Counted from the stretch's first letter, positions 26,664-36,596 are shown. The stretch: 55,371 nucleotides of DNA from Oscillospiraceae bacterium (GCA_009781855.1 WQUY01000006.1:1-55371); one strand, 5' to 3'. Notes: generated from the sequence alone by a model not told the origin. Numbers and translations: made by a program.

Positions 26664-27385
26664 TATTCTGCGCCCTCCTCAACCTCGGAGGCTTTCCCCT
26701 CATCAATAATTGAGAAGTAAATCTGCTCAAGGTCATCTCCAAACTGTTCAGAACGCCTTATTTCCCGAGCGAAACGCCCTTTGTTCATAATAAGTGTTGT
26801 ATCCCAGCTATCCTCGACGCTATCAATAATATGCGTACTGACGATAAGAGCCTTTCCAGCATCACGCAACTCAGAAACGACAGCCTTTAATTCGCGAATA
26901 CCATGCGGATCTAAACCCACAAGCGGCTCGTCAAAAATCACAACCTTAGGCTCAGGAAGCAGGGCGCAGCATACACTTATTTTCTGCTGCATTCCTTTAG
27001 AGAGTTCCTTGCCTAATTTATTGCGTTTGTCATCAAGTTCAAATCTCTGAAGCAGTGCGTCCGCACGCCCTTGCCAGTCACTGAGCTTATATGCCCTTGC
27101 GATAAATTCCAGATGCTCCGCAACTGTCAACATGGGAAATGGCGTTGGAATTTCCGGAACATATCCCATAAGCCTCTTTGCTTCTAATGAGCGGCAATCA
27201 TACCCGTCTATCGTCACTTCACCGGAAAACCTAAGCAGTCCGCATATTGACTTAATCAGAGTGGATTTGCCCGCACCGTTTGGCCCAAGCAGTATTGCTG
27301 TCTCCCCGGCATTCACTGTCAAATTGATACCATCATTGGCTGTTAACTTGCCGTATTTTTTCGTTAAGTTTCTTACCTTAATCAT
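26663..27385 (-). CDS. ABC transporter ATP-binding protein
   Basis: A 240-residue ATPase with Walker A (GPNGAGKST), signature LSKGMQQKISVCCALL, Walker B (VVIFDEPLVGLD) and H-loop (VSTHIIDSV). GYVPEIPTPFP is the Q-loop region variant seen in two-component exporters. I use the ATG behind GGAGGC rather than an upstream TTG. With the coupled permease downstream it forms an exporter of the type with separate ATPase and membrane subunits; the cargo is unknown. Confidence 0.92.
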   Translation of the reverse strand: MIKVRNLTKKYGKLTANDGINLTVNAGETAILLGPNGAGKSTLIKSICGLLRFSGEVTIDGYDCRSLEAKRLMGYVPEIPTPFPMLTVAEHLEFIARAYKLSDWQGRADALLQRFELDDKRNKLGKELSKGMQQKISVCCALLPEPKVVIFDEPLVGLDPHGIRELKAVVSELRDAGKALIVSTHIIDSVEDSWDTTLIMNKGRFAREIRRSEQFGDDLEQIYFSIIDEGKASEVEEGAE

Positions 27386-27426
27386 TTTGCCTCCACTATT
27401 CTTCAACGCCTAAATAAGGACACACT

Positions 27427-27503
27427 GAATTGAGAGTGGAGAATGAAAATTACACTCCAAAATAATCCTCCACGCTCAATTCTTAATTCTCAATTCTCAA
27501 TTT
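27427..27503. repeat. Inverted repeat plus short AATTCTC tandem
   Basis: GAATTGAGAGTGGAG (27427-27441) pairs with CTCCACGCTCAATTC (27468-27482) with one mismatch. It is followed by three near-direct copies of AATTCTC up to 27503. On the minus strand this follows the pgsA stop codon and probably ends that transcript, although no U run is present. Confidence 0.6.
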
Positions 27504-27512
27504 CTTTGCTCG

Positions 27513-28040
27513 TTACATCCTCTTCCAGTTGAATACATCTTTGTTTTTGATGAAATACTCAACACCTGATGCCACTGTCGTAATCGTTATTGCGGCTACA
27601 CATACATGAAGCAACCACTGCGGCAATGCAAGAAACATAATAGTCAAACAAACCATTGTTACGCCAGTTTTTATTTTCCCCGAAATAGCCGCCGCAATAA
27701 CACGGCCATTATCAACCGCCACCAAGCGCAGCCCCGTAACCATAAACTCACGGACAACAACAATCAAAACTGCCCATGCTGGCATCTCGCCTTGCTCCAG
27801 AAACCATAACATCGCTGACAGCACGAGTATCTTGTCGGCAAGCGGATCCATGAGCTTACCAAAATCCGTTATCTGATTTCGCCGCCTGGCAATATATCCA
27901 TCTGCAATATCAGTCACTGCGGCCAATACAAACATAACCATAGCGACATACCGACTCCCGAAAAAGTCGATGTAAAGCACCGCCAGAAAAGCCGGTATCA
28001 GCAGAACTCTAATCATAGTAAGTTTGTTTGCTGTATTCAT
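27513..28040 (-). CDS. pgsA: CDP-diacylglycerol-glycerol-3-phosphate 3-phosphatidyltransferase
   Basis: A 175-residue membrane enzyme making phosphatidylglycerophosphate, the precursor of phosphatidylglycerol, which is also the lipid donor for Lgt. The CDP-alcohol phosphotransferase motif is complete: DIADGYIARRRNQITDFGKLMDPLADK (residues about 43-69), with the aspartates in place. Four to five helices are predicted. Its ATG overlaps the TGA stop of rimO (ATGA), so they are coupled. Confidence 0.95.
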   Translation of the reverse strand: MNTANKLTMIRVLLIPAFLAVLYIDFFGSRYVAMVMFVLAAVTDIADGYIARRRNQITDFGKLMDPLADKILVLSAMLWFLEQGEMPAWAVLIVVVREFMVTGLRLVAVDNGRVIAAAISGKIKTGVTMVCLTIMFLALPQWLLHVCVAAITITTVASGVEYFIKNKDVFNWKRM

Positions 28041-29368
28041 TTTAGTACTCCCACTGGTTCACCATCGCTGCATCCGGTGATACGCACATCATAAAATTCG
28101 CCTATCACAAGCTCATTTGCAAAAACATTAATATAACCATCCACATCCGGAGATTCGGCAAAACTGCGGCCATAATATCGCCCATGATCGTATCCTTCTA
28201 TAAGTACAGTGATAAGGCTATCCACCCGGCTTTCGTTGAAATGATCAATAACTTGCGCTTGTATCTCAGCCAAAGTCTCTGCACGCATAGCCGCCGTATC
28301 AGAATCGGGCCGCTGCATCAACGCTGCGGGTGTTCCTTCCTCAGGTGAATACTGAAAAACACCGGCACGCTCTATTTGCTCAGATTCAAGGAACGCGCAA
28401 AGCTCCTTAAACTCCTCATCACCCTCACCGGGAAGCCCGGCTATGATGCTTGTGCGAATGACCACATCAGAGATTTTTGCTCTAATTCGCCTCAGAACAT
28501 CACGAACCTCATCGCCGCTACCGCGCCTGTTCATGAGCTTAAGCACACGGTCGCTTATATGTTGTATAGGAACATCTATATATTTGAGGACTTTTTCATT
28601 TTCAGCAATCACATCAATAAGCTCGTCACTTATTTCATCAGGGTACAGATAATGCAAACGAATCCATTTGAGTTTATCAATTGCACTGAGCTGAGTAAGA
28701 AGCTCCGGCAATCGCTGCACTCCATAAAGATCAATTCCGTATCTGGACGAATCCTGAGCAACCAGAATAAGCTCCTGCACACCATGACTTGCAAGCTCTT
28801 CTGCCTCTTGCAAAATATTCTCTATTGGACGACTGCGAAACTTACCCCTTAGCCCGGGAATAACACAAAATGCGCATTGATTGTCGCATCCCTCAGCGAT
28901 CTTTATATATGCCCATGATTTTGACGTCGTTATGACCCGCTTTGTCTCACTCACAGGCGCATTGATGTCGCCAAACCATTCACTTTTTTCACCGTTTTGT
29001 AAAACAGAGTCCATGACCTCAACGATATCATCAAAGCTTCCAACCCCAACAACACCGTCAATCTCCGGCATCTCCGCAAGAATCTCCCCCTTATATCGCT
29101 CGGAAAGACATCCGGTAACAACAAGCTTGCCAATCCGGCCGCTCGCACGCTCCCGTCCAAGTTCTATGATCGTATCAATCGCTTCTACCTTAGCACTATC
29201 TATAAACCCACAGGTATTGACTATAACTGCATCCGCTCCGTCGATTTCCCCGGTAACAGTATACCCTGCCTGTTTGAGCAAATACATCATTTGCTCAGTG
29301 TTCACAAGATTTTTTGCACATCCTAATGATACGATGCCTATGATTTTGCTTATATTTGCGCGTTCCAC
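28037..29368 (-). CDS. rimO: Ribosomal protein uS12 methylthiotransferase RimO
   Basis: A 443-residue radical SAM enzyme adding a methylthio group to an aspartate of ribosomal protein S12. The N-terminal UPF0004 domain has the cluster-binding cysteines at SLGCAKN, NTCGFI and TGCLSE. The radical SAM motif is CDNQCAFCVIPGLRG, and a C-terminal TRAM domain starts near residue 375 (DSLITVLIEGYDHGRYYGRS). The length and the CAFC motif separate it from MiaB. The start is GTG behind TAGGAGC, inside the end of recX. The rimO-pgsA-recA order is common in Clostridia. Confidence 0.95.
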   Translation of the reverse strand: MERANISKIIGIVSLGCAKNLVNTEQMMYLLKQAGYTVTGEIDGADAVIVNTCGFIDSAKVEAIDTIIELGRERASGRIGKLVVTGCLSERYKGEILAEMPEIDGVVGVGSFDDIVEVMDSVLQNGEKSEWFGDINAPVSETKRVITTSKSWAYIKIAEGCDNQCAFCVIPGLRGKFRSRPIENILQEAEELASHGVQELILVAQDSSRYGIDLYGVQRLPELLTQLSAIDKLKWIRLHYLYPDEISDELIDVIAENEKVLKYIDVPIQHISDRVLKLMNRRGSGDEVRDVLRRIRAKISDVVIRTSIIAGLPGEGDEEFKELCAFLESEQIERAGVFQYSPEEGTPAALMQRPDSDTAAMRAETLAEIQAQVIDHFNESRVDSLITVLIEGYDHGRYYGRSFAESPDVDGYINVFANELVIGEFYDVRITGCSDGEPVGVLK

Positions 29369-29377
29369 ATTTAGCTC

Positions 29378-29854
29378 CTACTCACTATATTCTTCAATAT
29401 ATCTCGCCACCGCTTGCCGAGCCTCTTCATAACCAAAGCCTCTGCGACAAAGCGCATCTGTCGCTCTGCGTATATCGTCCTTATCCGTGCTGCCCCTGAG
29501 CTTCTTCTTTATAAAGTCTACAGCAGCATCGTTAGGCTCTTCCGTTTCTATGGTTGCTAACGCTGCATCCCACAACTCCCGCTCTATACCTCTTCTATAC
29601 AGCTCATCTTTTATCCGGCTGAGTCCATACCCTTTTTTGAAATAGTGCAGGCAAATCGCTTCTGCAAAGTCGGTATCATTGATTGCACCAATTCGTTCCA
29701 GCCACATAACGGTCTTCTGAGCATTATCCTCAGATTCGCCTTTTTGCAGCAAGCGCTTTCCCATCTCAGCAGATGACATTTGTCGATTTCCAAGTATTTT
29801 AAGCGACCGCCGTTTGCATTTTTCCAATGCGGGATTTTCATCATTTTCAAACAT
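29378..29854 (-). CDS. recX: Regulatory protein RecX
   Basis: A 158-residue all-helical RecX, which binds RecA filaments and modulates recombination. The three-helix repeats are visible: ALEKCKRRSLKILGNRQMSSAEMGKRL, FAEAICLHYFKKGYGLSRIKDELYRRGI and RRATDALCRRGFGYEEARQAVARYIEE. It follows recA; the structured 86-bp repeat lies in the gap. The ribosome binding site is weak. Confidence 0.9.
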   Translation of the reverse strand: MFENDENPALEKCKRRSLKILGNRQMSSAEMGKRLLQKGESEDNAQKTVMWLERIGAINDTDFAEAICLHYFKKGYGLSRIKDELYRRGIERELWDAALATIETEEPNDAAVDFIKKKLRGSTDKDDIRRATDALCRRGFGYEEARQAVARYIEEYSE

Positions 29855-29885
29855 TAGTAAAGCCCTTACCTTGCGATGCGATATT

Positions 29886-29971
29886 GGGGTTTGCTGATGA
29901 TTTTTTGTTTCGCGAAGTGTAAGGCGACGAGACCCGTTCCGGGCGAAACAACAAAATTATTAGTAAGCCCC
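29886..29971 (+). repeat. 86-bp palindromic repeat, copy B
   Basis: Same length and central domain as copies A, C and D, but with changed outer arms that still pair: GGGGTTTGC at the left and GTAAGCCCC at the right. Relative to copy A, position 4 changed from T-A to G-C, and position 5 from G-C to T-G. It begins on the recX side and ends 17 bp beyond the recA stop codon, so it lies between co-oriented recA and recX and could reduce read-through into recX. Confidence 0.85.
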
Positions 29972-29988
29972 CTACTTTTCAAACGTCG

Positions 29989-31083
29989 CTAACCCTCAAA
30001 ATCCTCAGCATCAATATCAACAGCCCTGCCCGCAGCCTTGGCCGCAGCCTTTTCCTGAGGCGACATAAGCTTCAGCGAATCACGACGTATGTTTGCCTCC
30101 AACTCATCCGCAATCTCAGGATTGCCTTTGAGATATTCCTTGACATTGTCACGCCCCTGAAAACGCATTTCACCCACAGTATACCATGAGCCGCCCTTCT
30201 CGATAAGATCCAGCCTGACCCCCAAATCAATCAGCTCACCATATTTGGAAATACCCTCTCCAAACATGATATCAAACTCAGCCTCGCGAAATGGCGGAGC
30301 AACTTTATTCTTGACTATCTTTGCCCTGGTTCTATTACCAACATGTTCCGCACCGGTTTTTATATATTCTGAACGCCGGACATCTATCCGCACACTGGAA
30401 AAATATTTAAGCGCACGTCCACCAGGGGTTGTTTCCGGATTTCCGTAGGTTACACCGATCTTCTCACGCAACTGATTGATGAAAATAACGATACAATTGG
30501 TTTTAGAAATAGACCCTGCAAGCTTTCTGAGCGCCTGTGACATAAGCCTAGCCACAACCCCAACGCTTGCATCGCCAATTTCCCCCTCTACTTCCGACCT
30601 TGGAACCAATGCCGCAACAGAGTCAACTACAATAACATCAACCGCACCCGACCGAACAAGAAGCTCGGTAATCGCAAGCGCGTCATCACCCATGTCTGGT
30701 TGAGATATCAAAAGATTCTCTATATCAACACCCAAAGCACGAGCATAAGCCGGTTCAAGCGCATGTTCAGCATCAATAAAAGCAGCCTCACCTCCGGCTT
30801 TTTGTGCCTGCGCAATGATATGCAGGGCAAGCGTTGTTTTACCGGATGACTCCGGGCCGAATATTTCAATAATTCTGCCTTTGGGCACGCCACCTATGCC
30901 CAGTGCAAAGTCAAGGGATATCGACCCGGTTGATATCGCATCAACATTTACAGCCTGTCTATCACCTAGTCGCATAATTGACCCTTTGCCGTGGTTCTTC
31001 TCAATCTGCGAAAGTGCTGTTTCGAGCGCTTTTTTTCTATCATCGGCAGGTTCCGCCGGAATATATTTCTTTTTCTCAGGCAT
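29989..31083 (-). CDS. recA: Recombinase RecA
   Basis: A 364-residue RecA. Walker A is GPESSGKT, Walker [11 protein letters not shown], and the DNA-binding loop L2 region is [27 protein letters not shown]. The start is the ATG behind TGGAGGATAG; an in-frame extension upstream would add 28 unrelated residues. I see no GAAC-N4-GTTC LexA box in the 100 bases upstream, so SOS control is not evident. recX follows after the repeat. Confidence 0.97.
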   Translation of the reverse strand: MPEKKKYIPAEPADDRKKALETALSQIEKNHGKGSIMRLGDRQAVNVDAISTGSISLDFALGIGGVPKGRIIEIFGPESSGKTTLALHIIAQAQKAGGEAAFIDAEHALEPAYARALGVDIENLLISQPDMGDDALAITELLVRSGAVDVIVVDSVAALVPRSEVEGEIGDASVGVVARLMSQALRKLAGSISKTNCIVIFINQLREKIGVTYGNPETTPGGRALKYFSSVRIDVRRSEYIKTGAEHVGNRTRAKIVKNKVAPPFREAEFDIMFGEGISKYGELIDLGVRLDLIEKGGSWYTVGEMRFQGRDNVKEYLKGNPEIADELEANIRRDSLKLMSPQEKAAAKAAGRAVDIDAEDFEG

Positions 31084-31180
31084 TTTTACTATCCTCCAGT
31101 TAATTATTGGGGCATACCAAAAAACTACTCTGTCAGTCACTAGTGCAACGTATTTTAAGATGCCCAATGCAAAATCAAAA

Positions 31181-32041
31181 CTACTTTAAGGTTCCAACAA
31201 CCACTCTCTCGACACCCCCGGTGTCCGTATGGGTTTTTATATCCTTAAACCCATTATCCTCCATAATTTCTCTAACCGCAGCGGCCTGCCCTATCCCACA
31301 CTCCAACGCCAAAACTCCGGATGGTTTAAGCAGCGTTGGCCAGTTTGACGCGATGGCTCGAATAAAATACAGGCCATCCGGACCCCCATCAAGCGCAAGC
31401 AACGGCTCATAATCGCGGACAGAAGGATCCAAAGTTTCTATATCACGCGTTGGTATATACGGTGGGTTACTCACAATCATGTCAAACCTGCCCAAAAGCG
31501 CAGGCGGTATACCCGTTGCGTCAGCCTCTATAGCTGTTATTTGACGACTCAGGCTGTTTTTAAGCATATTTTGCCTGCACACAGAAAGCGCATGTTCAGA
31601 AATATCTGCCAAAACAACGCGGCAGTTTGGCACATTGGCCGCAATTGCAAGGCCTATACAACCACTACCGGCACAAAGATCAAGAACCCTCGTTTGCCAG
31701 CCCCGGCGCTTTAACTGTGCAATTGACGCCTCTGCAAGAACCTCAGTATCCATTCTTGGGATAAGCACCGACTCATCAACTACAATAGGCAATCCATAAA
31801 ACTCCCACTCCCCTACAAGATAAGCCACCGGTTCGCCTTTTCGTCTGCGCTCAATCATATCATTTACAGCACGTTCTATCGAAGAGTCTGTCACATAAAA
31901 TCTGCTTGAGGCCAAATACGCTTCTCGGGACTTTCCCGCCGCATGTGAAACAATAAGCCTTGCTTCCAAATCATTTGCCGTTATGCCCATTGCACGCAGT
32001 TTTCTCCGTGCATCCAAATATATTTCATTATATGTTTTCAT
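31181..32041 (-). CDS. prmC: Peptide chain release factor N5-glutamine methyltransferase
   Basis: A 286-residue SAM-dependent methyltransferase that modifies the GGQ glutamine of release factors. The N-terminal helical domain is followed by motif I ([16 protein letters not shown]) and the catalytic [10 protein letters not shown]. Start at the ATG with TAGGTG upstream; a GTG two codons earlier abuts the Shine-Dalgarno. A target, PrfB with its GGQ loop, is encoded at 52352-53452. The DUF1385 gene directly upstream is its usual Firmicutes neighbour. Confidence 0.95.
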   Translation of the reverse strand: MKTYNEIYLDARRKLRAMGITANDLEARLIVSHAAGKSREAYLASSRFYVTDSSIERAVNDMIERRRKGEPVAYLVGEWEFYGLPIVVDESVLIPRMDTEVLAEASIAQLKRRGWQTRVLDLCAGSGCIGLAIAANVPNCRVVLADISEHALSVCRQNMLKNSLSRQITAIEADATGIPPALLGRFDMIVSNPPYIPTRDIETLDPSVRDYEPLLALDGGPDGLYFIRAIASNWPTLLKPSGVLALECGIGQAAAVREIMEDNGFKDIKTHTDTGGVERVVVGTLK

Positions 32042-32066
32042 AAACACCTACATTTACATATTTTCA

Positions 32067-33014
32067 TTACCAGGCCGCTTGCTGTTCATCTTCCGGAATC
32101 ACCAGATTCATACTTTCTATGGCCACTTCGATCATCTCTTCATCGGGTTCGCGAGTTGTCAATCTTTGCAATGCTTTTCCCGGTGCCGAAACGATTCTTG
32201 TCAGGAAGTTGTCATATCTGCCTGCCAGCTTAATTATCTCAAAACTGATGGATACAACAACAGGCAACAAAAGTAATCTCAGAACTATGCGCATCCATAG
32301 ATTATCCCATGATGTAAACGAAAATACAAGGATACTCACAATCATAACGATAAATAGGAAGCTCGTACCGCAGCGTGGATGCTGCTTTGATTGCTGCTTA
32401 ACATTTTCTACTGTGAGCGGCAAGCCCTTTTCATAACAGGTAATTGCTTTATGCTCTGCTCCGTGGTACGCCCACACACGCTGGATATGCCCAAGTCTTG
32501 TTGTGAGCCACAAATATGCAACAAATATTATAATTCTCAACAAACCCTCGGAGAGGTTTCTTAAAATTGCATTACCTATAAAATTTGTCAAAAAACCTGC
32601 CAAAAATGTCGGCAACAAAATAAACAATCCAACTGAAAATGCGATGCCAACCGCCGCTGCAAATGTGATAAGCACTTTCTCCGCTTTCTCACTGCCCAGT
32701 TTATCATCTACCCATTTTTCAAACCGTGTAGGTTCTTCTTGCTCCTCTTCGGGCATTTGATCTGCCGAAAACATCAGCGCCCGCGTCCCTATGGTCATGG
32801 AGTTTATAAAATTAACCACACCGCGGATGAAAACCCATCCAACGATTGGATATCTGTCTTTTAATAATTTGGGTTCTTCAACCTTGGTAACTAGCCCCTC
32901 TTTGGTTCTGACAACAATCGCAGTTTTTTTTGGGCCACGCATCATGATGCCCTCGATTAACGCTTGCCCACCTATAGCTGTCTTGAACTCCTTGCGTTCT
33001 TTATTTTCACTCAT
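32067..33014 (-). CDS. DUF1385 (YqhQ-like) membrane protein
   Basis: A 315-residue protein with the DUF1385 core: AIGGQALIEGIMMRGP at the N-terminus, VWAYHGAEHKAITCYE in the middle and HPRCGTSFLFIVMIVSI after it. Four to five membrane helices are predicted (about 110-135, 147-172, 222-245, 250-270). The HGAEHK and HPRCGT motifs look like metal or catalytic residues, but the function is not established. It is adjacent to prmC as in many Firmicutes. Confidence 0.88.
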   Translation of the reverse strand: MSENKERKEFKTAIGGQALIEGIMMRGPKKTAIVVRTKEGLVTKVEEPKLLKDRYPIVGWVFIRGVVNFINSMTIGTRALMFSADQMPEEEQEEPTRFEKWVDDKLGSEKAEKVLITFAAAVGIAFSVGLFILLPTFLAGFLTNFIGNAILRNLSEGLLRIIIFVAYLWLTTRLGHIQRVWAYHGAEHKAITCYEKGLPLTVENVKQQSKQHPRCGTSFLFIVMIVSILVFSFTSWDNLWMRIVLRLLLLPVVVSISFEIIKLAGRYDNFLTRIVSAPGKALQRLTTREPDEEMIEVAIESMNLVIPEDEQQAAW

Positions 33015-33062
33015 TAAATGTGTTTACCTTTCCTGCTTTCTCAGTGCATACCCTATATCGCT

Positions 33063-34514
33063 CTACTCTCGCCACTCTGCCGCAACCTCACTACTCACAG
33101 GAAGCAGAATGGTCACTTGAAACCCGCCATCTTCCGCATTGGCCAGCTCCATACTTCCTCCGTGATATTTTATAATCTCTTCACAAACCGCAAGCCCAAT
33201 GCCGCTGCCTCTTTCTTTTGAGTTGCTGCCTTTGTAGAACTTCATTCTTATATTATCAAGCTCATCCTCCAGAGCACCCGGACCATAATCGCGTATCTGG
33301 ATGCATATTTGATCACCAACCTGAATTATAGAAACATCTATACGCTTGCCTTCCCTGCCGTATTTGGCAGCATTATCAAACAAATTTAAAAACACTTGCT
33401 TGAGCCTATTGGGGTCTCCTGGTATGAGTGTTAACTCATCCAATTCCGAATCATATACAAACTCAAGTTCATCCTGATGCAACAACTCTCTGAATGTAAA
33501 AATCGCATCCTCAAGTTCCGCCGCTATATCTATCTGCTCAATATTCAGTGTAAAACGACCGTCTTCTATACGTGTAAACTCCAAAAGCTCTTCGACCATT
33601 TTTGTAAGGCGTCTTGCTTCTTTGAGCATAATCGCAATGCCCCGCTTTGACTCATCGTCGAGCTTCTCATTATAGATGAGTGTTTCACCCCATCCGGTAA
33701 TCGCTGTAAGCGGCGTCCGCAACTCATGAGAAATGGAGGAAATAAATTCTGTCTGTATCTTCTCGGTTTGAGCTATTTTGAACGACATTTCGTTAATCGA
33801 CTCAACCATTTCTCCGATTTCATCCCTATAGCTGTTGCTCATCTGGATGCCATAGCTTCCCTCCGCAATTCTTTTTGATACTTTTGTTATCTCACTCACC
33901 GGAGTGATGACCGAGCGAATAAATACGATGTTTACAAAAAGCACCATCAGCAGCAAAACCGAACCGATACCGACAGCAGCGAGGATATTTAGAAACACCT
34001 GCCTGTCAACAAGTCTGAGGCTTGATACATAGCGCATCACGCCTATTACTTCACCATCTGCAAATACCATAGGTGCAGAAGCGGCCATAATTCGCTCACC
34101 GGTTGCTGCATTTCTTCCGACCCATGAAGATATCTGCTGTGTTTCAATTGCTGCAGTGATGTCCGGAGTGTTTGGAGATGTGCCGGATGTAATTGTCAAG
34201 GTAGAAATAAGAATGCTTCCATCGGTGTATAGAAATTGCAATTCAATGCGGTCGGCTTCCCTGAATGTTTCGGTGTATCTATATGCCGCATTGTAAAACT
34301 CCGCATATGACCTTGCGACATAGTTTGCAAAAAAGTCTGTTGCCGTTCTGGCCTTGGCTTCAAGCCCGGTTCTTATCGTCGCATAGTAGTAATTGTATAT
34401 GATGACAGAAAAAAGAGTAACAGCCACAATTACAACCACTAGGGCTAACAGTATTGTGCCTCTTAGCCAGCGTTGCTTCAATCCTTTTTTCAAACTTGAA
34501 AATATGCCTGTCAA
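33063..34514 (-). CDS. Sensor histidine kinase with HAMP domain
   Basis: A 483-residue membrane kinase. TM1 (19-41), an extracytoplasmic sensor of about 130 residues with a PAS/Cache-like pattern (FLYTDGSILIST, MAASAPMVFADGEVIGVMRYVS), TM2 (175-199), HAMP (200-252), then the phosphoacceptor helix with SHELRTPL (His near 263) and the ATPase domain with NLFDNAAKYG, DYGPGA and GSGIGLAVCEEI. It is encoded directly after its response regulator, 34 bases apart, and both follow a lipoprotein gene. The layout resembles PhoR/WalK-type kinases; the signal is unknown. Confidence 0.92.
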   Translation of the reverse strand: MTGIFSSLKKGLKQRWLRGTILLALVVVIVAVTLFSVIIYNYYYATIRTGLEAKARTATDFFANYVARSYAEFYNAAYRYTETFREADRIELQFLYTDGSILISTLTITSGTSPNTPDITAAIETQQISSWVGRNAATGERIMAASAPMVFADGEVIGVMRYVSSLRLVDRQVFLNILAAVGIGSVLLLMVLFVNIVFIRSVITPVSEITKVSKRIAEGSYGIQMSNSYRDEIGEMVESINEMSFKIAQTEKIQTEFISSISHELRTPLTAITGWGETLIYNEKLDDESKRGIAIMLKEARRLTKMVEELLEFTRIEDGRFTLNIEQIDIAAELEDAIFTFRELLHQDELEFVYDSELDELTLIPGDPNRLKQVFLNLFDNAAKYGREGKRIDVSIIQVGDQICIQIRDYGPGALEDELDNIRMKFYKGSNSKERGSGIGLAVCEEIIKYHGGSMELANAEDGGFQVTILLPVSSEVAAEWRE

Positions 34515-34548
34515 ATTCGCTGCTCCTAAACTTTATACTGTGGGCAAA

Positions 34549-35235
34549 TTAAAGCCCCCACTTATACCCATATCCCCAGACCGTGGTGATATACGTCGGG
34601 TTGGTCGGGTCATCTTCTATCTTAATGCGCAAACGTCTTATGTTTACATCTGCGATTTTCAGCTCACCAAAATAATCTCGCCCCCAAACCGTGTTCAGAA
34701 TATCCTCACGTGAAAGGGCTTTGCCCGGATTATCCATAAACATTTTCATTATCGAATACTCAACCTGGGTCAGCTTGATGCGCGCACCCTCTTTTTCAAG
34801 AGTCCTATTTCTGGTATTGAGCCGAAATGGCCCTTGCACGATTTCCCCGGATTCGACAGCTCCGGCAACACCCGTCCTGCGAAATAACGCATCTATACGC
34901 GCGGTAAGCTCAGCCGGTGAAAACGGCTTTGTAACATAGTCGTCCGCTCCGGTCATGAGACCCGTAACCTTATCCATCTCCTGCGTTCTTGCGGTGAGCA
35001 TAATGATACCAATATGCGGATCAGCAGCCCTGATTTTCCGGCAAACCTCAAACCCATCAGTATCCGGAAGCATGATATCCAGTATCGCCACTTTTATGTC
35101 AGGATGTATGCGCAACTGCTCAAAAGCCTCAGCGCCCGTACCGGCTTCAATAACTTCATATCCCGCCCTGTTAAGGTTTATTACAACAAAACTGCGAATA
35201 CTTATCTCATCTTCAAGTACAAGAATTTTTTTCAT
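34549..35235 (-). CDS. OmpR-family response regulator
   Basis: A 228-residue regulator. The receiver domain has the acidic pocket (VLEDE), phosphoacceptor Asp53 (VAILDIMLPDTDG), Thr in MLTART and Lys in VTKPFSP. The C-terminal winged helix (about 135-226) contains the TQVEYSIMKMFMDNPGKALSREDILNTVWG and VNIRRLRIKIEDDP segments ending in TVWGYGYKW. It would be phosphorylated by the kinase encoded downstream. Targets cannot be told from the window. Confidence 0.94.
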   Translation of the reverse strand: MKKILVLEDEISIRSFVVINLNRAGYEVIEAGTGAEAFEQLRIHPDIKVAILDIMLPDTDGFEVCRKIRAADPHIGIIMLTARTQEMDKVTGLMTGADDYVTKPFSPAELTARIDALFRRTGVAGAVESGEIVQGPFRLNTRNRTLEKEGARIKLTQVEYSIMKMFMDNPGKALSREDILNTVWGRDYFGELKIADVNIRRLRIKIEDDPTNPTYITTVWGYGYKWGL

Positions 35236-35249
35236 AATAATGATCCTTT

Positions 35250-36596
35250 CTAAAACGTCCCGGCAAGCCAGTCTGAGAATATGAGCCTGAAGTTTTCTGT
35301 TATGGTTTCTTCATCAAGTGTCAGTCCAAAACTGTCAGGCGGCATCAAAAGCTCAAAAGCGTATACAGAGGTACCCTCTGATGCAAGCCTTACTCTGCTC
35401 GGAAGTCTGGCCCGTTCTTCCCTTGCATCCCCGGTCAACCTATAGACATTCAAAAAATCCTCGAATGGGCCATCCTCTCCCGAAATATAAGAGAACACAA
35501 CCGTTCTTTCCCCTGTAACAACATCTTCCCTGCGCACTGCAACCCTGCCACGCCAATCAAGCGGAAGAATCAAAAACCATTCGTCGGTAGGATTATGAAA
35601 TGTCGTCAGCGCAAGTCTGCTGATTCCTGCCAAGGTATATGAGTGCCAATCCATCACATAATATGCTGTCTCTGTCTGCTCCCTGAGCCGTCTGGGTAGC
35701 GGTACTTTTATATTCCCATCTCCATTGATGTCTGCACTGTGTATCCGTCGCTGCCTGACCGTACCTTCACTGACACCGCTTGACTCATAGAGTGAAATGT
35801 TTGCAAGATCTCCTCTTGGAAAAGCAAGGATATCCGTCACAAAACTGCCTGATTCGAAGCTGCCTTCGCTTTCAATAAAAACTGCCGGCTCATTGTCAAC
35901 CAACGTCCCACGCAAAACCCGTGAGATTGTTTCGATACCTGCAGACAGACTTGTCTGAGACGTTTCGATGTCCCTTTCAGCAGTCATGTGGAATATTTTG
36001 GCTATTGCGCCACTGTCTAATGTCGGAAGCCTGACAACGATTACATCATCGTTGCCGTCTCCGCTTAAATCAAATATTGTGATACCTTCGTATTCGGCAC
36101 TGGCAAGCAATTCTATATCAAAGTCGATTATCGAATAAATTTCCATATGCTTCAGCGCATCGCCCAGCTGCCATCCGACAATAATTTCAGCAACCCCATC
36201 TCCGTCCATATCTACATATCTGATGCTTTCTATCGCTGTTCCGGCACCTTCGATGACCGCCGCCACCGAATAGTCACCATCAATCATCTCAAATATGTAG
36301 ATTTTCAAAGTGCTGTATCCAGGTATACGAAAAAAAGCGATTACTTCCTCTATACCATTCCCAGTGAGGTCTTTTAACTGAACCGATTGCCTGTTGGGGC
36401 CACTAATGGGTGGAGAGAACTCTGCACCTTCGTTCAAAATAGAGTTGATATGCATCTGAATCCTCAGATAGTCCTCTGAAAGCTCCGGCAATCTGTACAA
36501 ATCATCCGCCGATATACGAAGTATACAGCCTGACAGAAAAACCGAGGCTGTTATAACAAGCAAGACTATTAAGATTTTCACTCTTTTATTGCTCAA
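35250..36596 (-). CDS. Lipoprotein with FG-GAP/VCBS-like repeats, first gene of a two-component operon
   Basis: A 448-residue predicted lipoprotein. The signal peptide ends in the lipobox FLSGC (Cys near 23). The middle contains repeated Asp/Gly-rich loops (DLTGNGIEEVIA, DMDGDGVAEIIVG, DLSGDGNDDVIVV, DINGDGNIKVP) spaced about 50-60 residues apart, which is the calcium-binding blade pattern of FG-GAP/VCBS beta-propellers. The start is TTG with GAGG upstream. It ends 14 bases before the response regulator gene, so lipoprotein, regulator and kinase form one operon; an accessory sensing role is inference. Confidence 0.8.
   Translation of the reverse strand: MSNKRVKILIVLLVITASVFLSGCILRISADDLYRLPELSEDYLRIQMHINSILNEGAEFSPPISGPNRQSVQLKDLTGNGIEEVIAFFRIPGYSTLKIYIFEMIDGDYSVAAVIEGAGTAIESIRYVDMDGDGVAEIIVGWQLGDALKHMEIYSIIDFDIELLASAEYEGITIFDLSGDGNDDVIVVRLPTLDSGAIAKIFHMTAERDIETSQTSLSAGIETISRVLRGTLVDNEPAVFIESEGSFESGSFVTDILAFPRGDLANISLYESSGVSEGTVRQRRIHSADINGDGNIKVPLPRRLREQTETAYYVMDWHSYTLAGISRLALTTFHNPTDEWFLILPLDWRGRVAVRREDVVTGERTVVFSYISGEDGPFEDFLNVYRLTGDAREERARLPSRVRLASEGTSVYAFELLMPPDSFGLTLDEETITENFRLIFSDWLAGTF

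Noticed and set aside
31084..31180. LexA/SOS box upstream of recA
   Set aside because: No GAAC-N4-GTTC or close variant is present on either strand.
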